A stretch of 64,000 bases of DNA from Chitinophaga pinensis (lineage in GTDB: Bacteria > Bacteroidota > Bacteroidia > NS11-12g > UBA9320), in NCBI GenBank assembly GCA_945907065.1, contig CAMDSC010000008.1:1-64000 (forward strand). Reading direction: 5' to 3'. Shown here one piece after another: positions 57,716 through 64,000 of the stretch (its first letter is position 1; each line of letters starts with the position of its first letter). The position numbers and the translations under genes were made by a program. A model generated the notes under the pieces. It was not told the origin of the DNA, did not search any database, and was given only the letters and a program-made list of their open reading frames with translations.

Positions 57716-59113
57716 ATGCCCTCCTACTCTATCCAAGCCGATTTTGAAAACATTGATTCGCCTGAGCTGATAGCCGCTTCTCTGGCTATTTTGCAAAAGG
57801 AAAACTGGATTATAAAAAATTATAATTCTGAGTTTCTTACTGCTGAAAAAGAAACGGATATTAATCAAAAGGCACAATTAACAATATCGGTATTAAAAAA
57901 CGAAGTTACCATTACGTGTGACTCTGATTTAGCGGAACAAGCCAATCAGTTTATTGTAGATTCATTTGCTGAAAACCTTAATAAATTTGTTGCTTCTCCC
58001 TCTTTTGATAATAAAGTTAGAAACCTAAAGCACCATTATTTTATGGATAATCCTTTGCAGGATTCAGAAGAAGTAGCTACTAAAAATTCTGATAATTCAA
58101 TTGCGAGCACTGTATTTAGTTTTAGTAAAAATTTTAGGGTTACACCGGCCATTATACTTTTAAATGTTTTGGTTTTTGTGGCAATGGTGATTACTGGTGT
58201 TAGTTTTATGTCACCCGATACAGCTGATATTATGAAATGGGGGGCCAATTTTAGGTCATCGGTTTTGCAAGGCGAATGGTGGCGACTCATCACCTGTTGC
58301 TTTATTCATATTGGCATCATTCATATTTTGTTCAACATGTGGGCCCTTTATAATATCGGTGTGTTTTTGGAACGGATGATTGGCAGTTGGCGATTTGCTT
58401 TTGCCTATACCATTGCAGGATTGGCAGGAAGTTTAAACAGTATTGTGTTTCATTATGCCACTCCTAGCGCCGGAGCTTCAGGGGCAATTTTTGGAATGTT
58501 TGGTTTGTTTTTGGCGTTGCTCACCACCAATATTTTAGAAAAAGGGTTTCGTAAATCTATGCTGCAAAGTATTGTACCAATGATACTTCTTAATTTATTG
58601 ATAGGTACTTCGGCCATGATTGATAATGCGGGTCATATTGGAGGATTAATAGCGGGATTAATTTGCGGTTATTTATACGCATGGCATTATAAATATCCGT
58701 TGAGCAAGTTTATCAATATTTTTTCGTTTGTGCTTCCTGCTGTTTTAATTATAGCTTCGAGTTTTGTTATTAACCAAAAACTTCCTGACCCGTTTACAGC
58801 CTACGAAAAAATATTGGACAAGATCAGCGCCACTGAAAAGAGTGCTATGGCCTTGGAAGCCAAACCTAACTTTAACAATGATGATGCATTAAAACTTTGG
58901 GATACGGCCATTACCGAAATTAATAAAACTCAACAACTGGAGCTAAACACAAACGCTGAATTGCGAAACGAGCGCTTATTATTTTACCTTCAAAAACGAA
59001 GACAAGAAACCTTACTTTTAAAAAATCCTACTGAAAACGAATTCCTGATTAAACAAACCGGACAAAGCGTGGATTCGATTTTGACGATTTTGAATAAAAA
59101 GGAAGAGGAGTAA
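57716..59113 (+). CDS. Rhomboid-family intramembrane serine protease
   Basis: An integral membrane protease that cleaves within membranes. A ~135-residue soluble N-terminal domain precedes a six-helix rhomboid core: WWRLITCCFIHIGIIHILFNMWALY (HxxxN motif), the catalytic Ser in AGASGAIFGMFGL, and the catalytic His in NAGHIGGLIAG. The serine-histidine dyad is intact. The C-terminal ~110 residues are soluble and charged. 465 residues; substrate unknown. ATG 57716. Confidence 0.94.
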   Translation: MPSYSIQADFENIDSPELIAASLAILQKENWIIKNYNSEFLTAEKETDINQKAQLTISVLKNEVTITCDSDLAEQANQFIVDSFAENLNKFVASPSFDNKVRNLKHHYFMDNPLQDSEEVATKNSDNSIASTVFSFSKNFRVTPAIILLNVLVFVAMVITGVSFMSPDTADIMKWGANFRSSVLQGEWWRLITCCFIHIGIIHILFNMWALYNIGVFLERMIGSWRFAFAYTIAGLAGSLNSIVFHYATPSAGASGAIFGMFGLFLALLTTNILEKGFRKSMLQSIVPMILLNLLIGTSAMIDNAGHIGGLIAGLICGYLYAWHYKYPLSKFINIFSFVLPAVLIIASSFVINQKLPDPFTAYEKILDKISATEKSAMALEAKPNFNNDDALKLWDTAITEINKTQQLELNTNAELRNERLLFYLQKRRQETLLLKNPTENEFLIKQTGQSVDSILTILNKKEEE

Positions 59114-59126
59114 GAATTAATTATAT

Positions 59127-59288
59127 TTAGAACAAAAATCTCGTTCCTAAAGTAAAATTTATTGCCGGTGGTATATCCACATCTACCTTTATGACCCCAA
59201 CATTTTAAACCGGAAGATTAAAATTCATATCTCCAAACACCTCCTTACTATTTGACTCCTTAGTCGATAATCCTAAATAGGTATAAAA
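59127..59288 (-). pseudogene. Decayed C-terminal fragment of an outer-membrane beta-barrel protein
   Basis: In one minus-strand frame this reads YTYLGLSTKESNSKEVFGD, then MNFNLPV, a stop codon, NVGVIKVDVD, and finally PAINFTLGTRFLF followed by a stop. The final aromatic residue and alternating pattern are those of the last strand of an outer-membrane barrel. The internal TAA and lack of an N-terminal part mark it as a remnant. It sits directly behind the stop of the NRAMP-Usp gene. Confidence 0.5.
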
Positions 59289-59289
59289 A

Positions 59290-61161
59290 TTAAACAATCA
59301 ACACAGGAATTTTAACCTTATGCCTTACTGAATCTAGGGTTGTCCCAAAAATTAAATCCATAAGGGCATGATGGCCGTGGGCTCCCATTACCAAAAGGTC
59401 GCAATTTTCAATGTTCACTATTTCAGGTATACTCCGCTTTGGGTTACCAAATCCCAAACGGATTGAAATAATATAGCCTTGGGATTCCAGCTCTAGTTTG
59501 TATTTTTCCAAGCTTTTTTTATCCGATTCGGTTTCCAAATCATCAATTTCATTGCCCATCATTCGGGCTCCGGCAGTTTCTACAATATGAATTAAAATAT
59601 AATCAGCCGTTTTGCCACCTTGCGCTATGGCGTTGCTTATTGCTACCGTATCACTGGTACTAAAGTCAACCGTTACGGCTATTCTGTTATACGATTTTGA
59701 AGCAATAATTTGCAAATCCTGAGGCAAGCCATCTGGCACATTCTTTTTTCGGTCTTTTGCTTTTTTAACTAAAGGAAACAAGGTGATGTAAATTAACAAG
59801 AATCCTGCACCAACAGCTATGGGCACTATTGTAAAGTAATAAATTGTTGGATCGGGTGAATCACTAATCCAGCCACCAATAGTATTGATTACCAATTTTG
59901 CATTGAGCGAAACAATGATTAAAGCTACCAGCCAAGCCAAAATTTTAACCCAAACTTTATTGGCAAACTCTCCCATTTTACTTTTATCGCTAGTAAGATG
60001 AATGAGAGGAATTACGGCAAATCCCAATTGCATACTTAAAATAACCTGACTGAGAATGAGCAATTGTCCGGTAGCTCCTTCTCCAAAATAAAATATAGTT
60101 AAAAAAGCAGGAAGAATAGCTACTAGCCGTGTTATTAAACGCCTAAGCCATGGCTGAATTCTAAGATTTAAATAGCCTTCCATCACTATTTGGCCCGATA
60201 ACGTTCCGGTAAGTGTAGAACTTTGTCCTGCAGCAATTAAGGCAACAGCAAAAAGAATAGGTGCAAATCGGTTTCCAAGCACATTGTTCAGTAACGAGTG
60301 AGCATCTTGAATTTCGGAAACCTCACTATGGCCGGTTGTATAAAAAGCAGATGCAGCCAAAATAAGAATGGCTCCGTTTACAAACAAAGCTAGGTTTAAG
60401 GCAATAGAAGTATCAATAAAATTGAATTTTATAGCTTCTTTTATTCCTTTGGAGGAGGTATCAATCTTTCGGGTTTGCACCAGCGATGAATGCAGGTACA
60501 AATTATGAGGCATAACTGTTGCTCCTATTATTCCAATTGCAATATATAAGGCTTCGTAATTAGGAATAGATGGAATAAACCCTTTGATTAAATCGCCTCC
60601 ATTTGGTTTGGCAAAAATCATTTCAGCAATAAAAGCTAATCCAATCACAGTTATTAAAGCAATGATAAAGGCTTCCATTTTTCGGATACCATTTTTTTGC
60701 AGGAAGAGTATAATTAAGGTATCGGCTACGGTTATTGAAACCCCCACCAATAAAGGTAAGTCAAATAATAATTGTAAACCAATTGCCATTCCTACAACTT
60801 CAGCCAAGTCGCAAGCTGCGATGGCAATTTCGGCCAATATCCAGTTGAAATAATTAATAACAGGATGATAAGTAGCCCGCGAGGCTTGAGCCAAATCCAA
60901 TCCTCTTACCAATCCTAATCTTGCACTTAAACTTTGAAGAAGTAAAGCCATTAAATTACTCATTAATAAAACCCAAAGTAAGCTGTAACCAAACTGGCTT
61001 CCACCGGCCAAATCAGTAGCCCAATTGCCTGGATCCATATATCCAACACTTATCAAGTATGCGGGGCCGGCAAATGCAAATAACTTTTTCCAAAAGGTTT
61101 TTTTGGTAGTTGTATCTACACTTGCATATACTTCTGATAAGGATTTGTTGGAGTTATTCAT
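59290..61161 (-). CDS. NRAMP divalent metal transporter fused to a universal stress protein domain
   Basis: An inner-membrane proton-coupled Mn/Fe importer of the NRAMP family with a cytosolic C-terminal Usp domain. The transporter part (~1-455) has the metal-site motif DPGNWATDLAGG, the second metal-site helix IIGATVMPHNLYLHSSLVQTR and eleven or so hydrophobic segments. The last ~150 residues form a UspA domain with the nucleotide loop GAHGHHALMDLIFG. 623 residues against ~410 for plain MntH. The Usp domain may bind ATP and regulate transport; that is inference. ATG 61161; -7 box at 61191-61198. Confidence 0.94.
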   Translation of the reverse strand: MNNSNKSLSEVYASVDTTTKKTFWKKLFAFAGPAYLISVGYMDPGNWATDLAGGSQFGYSLLWVLLMSNLMALLLQSLSARLGLVRGLDLAQASRATYHPVINYFNWILAEIAIAACDLAEVVGMAIGLQLLFDLPLLVGVSITVADTLIILFLQKNGIRKMEAFIIALITVIGLAFIAEMIFAKPNGGDLIKGFIPSIPNYEALYIAIGIIGATVMPHNLYLHSSLVQTRKIDTSSKGIKEAIKFNFIDTSIALNLALFVNGAILILAASAFYTTGHSEVSEIQDAHSLLNNVLGNRFAPILFAVALIAAGQSSTLTGTLSGQIVMEGYLNLRIQPWLRRLITRLVAILPAFLTIFYFGEGATGQLLILSQVILSMQLGFAVIPLIHLTSDKSKMGEFANKVWVKILAWLVALIIVSLNAKLVINTIGGWISDSPDPTIYYFTIVPIAVGAGFLLIYITLFPLVKKAKDRKKNVPDGLPQDLQIIASKSYNRIAVTVDFSTSDTVAISNAIAQGGKTADYILIHIVETAGARMMGNEIDDLETESDKKSLEKYKLELESQGYIISIRLGFGNPKRSIPEIVNIENCDLLVMGAHGHHALMDLIFGTTLDSVRHKVKIPVLIV

Positions 61162-61190
61162 TACTGCAATATGGTTTTGGATAGCTTTTG

Positions 61191-61198
61191 CAAAGGTA
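61191..61198 (-). promoter_or_regulatory. -7 box of the NRAMP-Usp gene
   Basis: The minus strand reads TACCTTTG, a full match to TAnnTTTG, 29 bases ahead of the ATG. No TTTG is seen at -33. Confidence 0.4.
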
Positions 61199-61238
61199 AA
61201 AATGTTTTTCTTTGGTTATCCCCACGTTTTAAACCATG

Positions 61239-63611
61239 CTAACGAGAAATTATAAACTCACTTGAAATCCTAGTCAGATTGGTGGTTAAAATACTCACAA
61301 AATAGTTGCCAATAGGGAAATCTTCAGTATTAATAGTTTCTGATTTAGAATTTTTTCTAACCTTTTTGGAAAAAATATTTTGACCTAAGGAATTGTATAT
61401 TTCAATGGTTTGCGGCTCCACTGAAATAGCCCATTCCAATTTAAGTGTTTTATCTGCAGGATTTGGAAATATATTTAAATCCTGTTTTTCATCTAGAAAA
61501 AAACTATTTATAATTTCTTTTCCCATTACCCCAAAAGTATATTCGCCCTTTTTAAGTTCATTAATTTTAATACTTCCTCGTTTATCATTTTTGGCTCCAA
61601 TGGTTCTTACCATATTGGTTTCTATTTGCCAGTAACTTTCAGAATTGGGCCGGTATAACAAAACAATACTATCTTCTGATCGCCCTTCCAATAATTGATT
61701 ATCCAACCATCCACTTGTAAAATTTGAAGATTTAAGTCCATCATAATTAATAGTGGCAGATGCTTTAAATGATGCATCAATAATTCCATCTATTTTCCAA
61801 TACCGCTCTTTTGAAATAATAATATTTGGAATATTTAAAAAATAGCCATCAGGATAAACCCAGTTGTGTTCTATTCGTATTAAAGAAGTATCAGTATTTT
61901 GAGTAATATCTAATTTCATCATGCAATATGTTAAATCAAAAGTCCCTATTGAATCCGTTAGAATAATATCATCCGTAATAGCATCTGAAAATTTTTGGTC
62001 ATAATCAAAACAAATAAGCTCAGGTTTAAAACTAGTATTAAAAGTTAAAAGAGTTGGTGTGCCTAGATTAAATTTGAATACATGCTTTTTAAAATTTTTA
62101 TCAAATGCAGACACTTCATAAGGTATGTTTGAATAAACATGATGGCCGAATCGCTTTTTTTGTTTATAGTTTAAAGAGGTTTTCCAACTATCTGTTTCTT
62201 TAACTGAATTGGTATTAAAAATTGAGAAATGAGCAAAACCTGTATCACCAATTATTTGTTTTACATAATCATTAGGAATACCAAAATGATTACTAAAATC
62301 CAATGTGTTAATGTTTTCCATTTTATAGGTTTCCATTAAACTTTTGCATTTTTCTTTAAATGCCTCATCCCCCATCACCCCTCGGATGCAATGCACCATA
62401 TCGGCTCCTTTTTTATAAACATGCCGACCATAGGTATTCGTATGACTTACATTATTTACAGCCGTAGCTGCTCCATCAGCCAAATGTGCAAATTGAAGCA
62501 CTCCTTTATGAATAGTGTTGATATAATCTTGATATGCTTTTTTACCGTAAACATATTCGGTAAACAAAGCTTCGGAATAACTAGCCCAGCCTTCATTGAG
62601 CCACATATCACCCGCTGTTTTGCAAGTAATATTATTTCCCCACCAATGATGACTTAATTCATGTGCCATCAATGTTTCATTGGTCAATTTTCCATCAGCT
62701 GCATAACGCGGATATGCTATATTACATGCATGCTCCATAGCACCGGCATCAAATGGCACAAGGCTATAACCAACCCTTTCAAAGCGATAAGGCCCATAAA
62801 AATTTTCAAATACGGTGAGTGCTTTTTTAAGACTAATAAATGATTTTTTAAGATTAGCAGTATCTTTTGTTTCAGCAGCTAAAATGATTGACGTATTTTT
62901 ATTAATGCCAGTAAAATTATCATATAATAATTTATAGGGAGCCATTGCCACCGAGGCTAAATAAGTAGGAATAGGATTGGTATGTTCCCAGTTCCAAGTG
63001 GTAGTAATGTCTGTATTTTGATTTGTATCTTTAAAGTTTCCACCACAAACTGCAGCATAACCTTTAGGTACTTTTACTGAATAACTATAAAGTGCTTTAT
63101 CCGTAAAATTATCAATACATGGAAACCAAACCCGACCAAATGAATGTGGATTGGAAACAAACCCAACTCCCATATTATAGGCATATTCGCCATTGAAATA
63201 AAATCCACCCCATTGAGCATCTTTTACCGGTGTGCCCTGATAGTAAACTTTAATAACAATTGGTTTTGTTAAACCTTTTTGTATTTTAAGAAATGTATCA
63301 TTATAGGTGTAATTAACTTTAAAAAAAGTAAGACTGTCATATGCTCTATAAAACACACTATCTACTTTTAGTTTTAACAACATAAAAGTAATGGATTTAG
63401 TCTTAATTCCGTTTAATGGTTTGCATTTTATTTCAGTAATTCCTGATAGTTTTTGGGTTTTAAATTTTGTAAGATCAATGGATATATTGTAATTTTCAAC
63501 ATCCGTGCTATCAATATTTTGAGCAAATACAACTGGCGTGTAGAAAGCAAAAGCAGATAGAACTATAATTTTACAATTTAATTTTATACTTTCGAGAAAT
63601 ATTTTAAACAT
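61239..63611 (-). CDS. Secreted M1-family metallopeptidase with type A T9SS sorting domain
   Basis: An exported aminopeptidase-type zinc enzyme. After a signal peptide (KIIVLSAFAFYTPVVFA) comes the M1 domain: the family aminopeptidase motif appears as GAMEHA, and the zinc site as AHELSHHWWGN with the third ligand Glu in LNEGWASYSE. A beta-rich middle follows, then a C-terminal type A sorting domain beginning LNIFPNPADKT. 790 residues. The ATG at 63611 is only four bases from the divergent gene start. A TACTTTTG -7 box at 63633-63640 lies inside that neighbour. Confidence 0.94.
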   Translation of the reverse strand: MFKIFLESIKLNCKIIVLSAFAFYTPVVFAQNIDSTDVENYNISIDLTKFKTQKLSGITEIKCKPLNGIKTKSITFMLLKLKVDSVFYRAYDSLTFFKVNYTYNDTFLKIQKGLTKPIVIKVYYQGTPVKDAQWGGFYFNGEYAYNMGVGFVSNPHSFGRVWFPCIDNFTDKALYSYSVKVPKGYAAVCGGNFKDTNQNTDITTTWNWEHTNPIPTYLASVAMAPYKLLYDNFTGINKNTSIILAAETKDTANLKKSFISLKKALTVFENFYGPYRFERVGYSLVPFDAGAMEHACNIAYPRYAADGKLTNETLMAHELSHHWWGNNITCKTAGDMWLNEGWASYSEALFTEYVYGKKAYQDYINTIHKGVLQFAHLADGAATAVNNVSHTNTYGRHVYKKGADMVHCIRGVMGDEAFKEKCKSLMETYKMENINTLDFSNHFGIPNDYVKQIIGDTGFAHFSIFNTNSVKETDSWKTSLNYKQKKRFGHHVYSNIPYEVSAFDKNFKKHVFKFNLGTPTLLTFNTSFKPELICFDYDQKFSDAITDDIILTDSIGTFDLTYCMMKLDITQNTDTSLIRIEHNWVYPDGYFLNIPNIIISKERYWKIDGIIDASFKASATINYDGLKSSNFTSGWLDNQLLEGRSEDSIVLLYRPNSESYWQIETNMVRTIGAKNDKRGSIKINELKKGEYTFGVMGKEIINSFFLDEKQDLNIFPNPADKTLKLEWAISVEPQTIEIYNSLGQNIFSKKVRKNSKSETINTEDFPIGNYFVSILTTNLTRISSEFIISR

Positions 63612-63618
63612 AATTATG
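63609..63618. other. Palindromic junction of two divergent start codons
   Basis: CATAATTATG places the minus-strand ATG (63611-63609) and plus-strand ATG (63616-63618) in a perfect 10-bp palindrome with four bases between. Each gene must take its promoter from inside the other's coding region. Confidence 0.8.
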
Positions 63619-64000
63619 AATCATTCTTTACGCAAAAGTATCTTATTAGCCTCAATAATTTTGACATCCTTTTCTTCATTTAGTCAAATATCCATAACCA
63701 GTTCCAATATGCCTTCGGCAGGTGATACCATAAGATACAGTATTGTTCAAACTGCTGCAGGTGTTGATTTTAAAGCCACGGGAGCAAATAAAGCTTGGGA
63801 TTTTTTAAACCTAAAATTATCATCACAGGCTATCTATGATTATAAAAATTCAACATCAACACCCTACATTTTTAATTTTGGTCTTGGGGCCCTTGGATTA
63901 AAGGTGGCAGATTCATTGGGTTCAGGGCAAGCAAGTTTTAAAAATGTTTATACATTCTTTAAAAAATCAACAGCAAAATGGGAAGCAGTAGGAATTGGTT
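63616..64000 (+). CDS. Secreted protein, 5' part only (cut by window end)
   Basis: An open frame of 128 codons runs off the window. It begins with a signal peptide (RKSILLASIILTSFSSFSQ); the mature part starts ISITSSNMPSAGDTIRYS, a pattern seen at the start of T9SS-exported Bacteroidota proteins. No domain is recognisable yet. Its start codon is four bases from that of the divergent M1 peptidase gene. A TACTTTCG sequence at 63587-63594, inside the M1 gene, is a possible -7 box. Confidence 0.8.
   Translation, partial: MNHSLRKSILLASIILTSFSSFSQISITSSNMPSAGDTIRYSIVQTAAGVDFKATGANKAWDFLNLKLSSQAIYDYKNSTSTPYIFNFGLGALGLKVADSLGSGQASFKNVYTFFKKSTAKWEAVGIG
63633..63640 (-). promoter_or_regulatory. -7 box of the M1 peptidase gene, inside the neighbouring signal-peptide codons
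   Basis: The minus strand reads TACTTTTG, matching TAnnTTTG, 22 bases ahead of the M1 ATG. It falls within the first 9 codons of the divergent gene. Confidence 0.4.

Overview
The window is a 64 kb stretch of a low-GC chromosome from a member of the Bacteroidota. The evidence is internal. Several secreted proteins end in type IX secretion sorting domains (type A, with YPNP or FPNP cores, at 28218, 37202, 39227 and 61239; type B or gliding-associated at 3835). Promoters fit the TTTG-N19/20-TAnnTT(T/c)G pattern of this phylum, and Shine-Dalgarno sequences are weak. The gene set (ATP-type PckA, GcvP, MbnP-like lipoprotein, TolB/amidohydrolase fusion, NRAMP-Usp fusion) is also typical. I cannot place it below phylum level. 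I see no CRISPR array, prophage, conjugative element or biosynthetic gene cluster.

Layout. 0.2-3.8 kb: hisS, an RluA-type pseudouridine synthase and a secreted alpha/beta hydrolase. 3.8-9.7 kb, minus strand: a 1.2-kb-residue adhesin-like protein with a gliding-type C-terminus, then a three-gene heptose operon (kinase, nucleotidyltransferase, phosphatase). 9.9-10.4 kb: an elongator-type tRNA-Met(CAT) and a tiny lipoprotein ORF. 10.4-22.6 kb, mostly minus: gcvP, a lipoprotein, a TolB-amidohydrolase fusion, a small membrane protein, fabD, an MbnP-like lipoprotein, dedA (+), pckA and a SUI1/YciH homologue. 22.6-28 kb: rplS, a VWA/PEGA protein, then a complete IS21-family element (24893-27472) that splits an NRDE/TANGO2-like gene. 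28-42 kb: an FG-GAP/ASPIC protein, pyrG, a large unknown secreted protein with a possible caspase-clan dyad, a TrmH-type methyltransferase, mutS, a subtilase, a J-domain/KTSC protein, a GH19 chitinase-like protein with five 53-residue repeats, and a small lipoprotein. 42-46 kb: a secreted caspase-like protease with DUF4384 beside a frameshifted HtrA/trypsin-like protease gene. 46-50 kb: aroB-aroA-aroC and ftsE. 50-64 kb: a methyltransferase, rnhB, a beta-barrel protein, a thiolase, two conserved unknowns, dtd, an SPFH protein, plsY, clpS, a rhomboid protease, an NRAMP-Usp transporter with a decayed gene remnant behind it, an M1 peptidase, and the start of a secreted protein cut by the window edge.

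Most of the window is ordinary housekeeping sequence interleaved with secreted or surface proteins. I found no cluster I would defend as a new system. The best leads are: (1) the 693-residue secreted protein at 31906-33987, whose C-terminal His/Cys arrangement resembles clan CD peptidases; (2) the adjacent caspase and HtrA-like proteases, the latter broken by one base in an A4/T4 run; (3) the IS21 insertion, whose target gene seems already to have carried a 19-bp palindromic insertion, so that excision would not repair it; (4) families of short palindromic or AT-rich repeats between genes; (5) a 32-codon lipoprotein ORF and a decayed outer-membrane-protein remnant.
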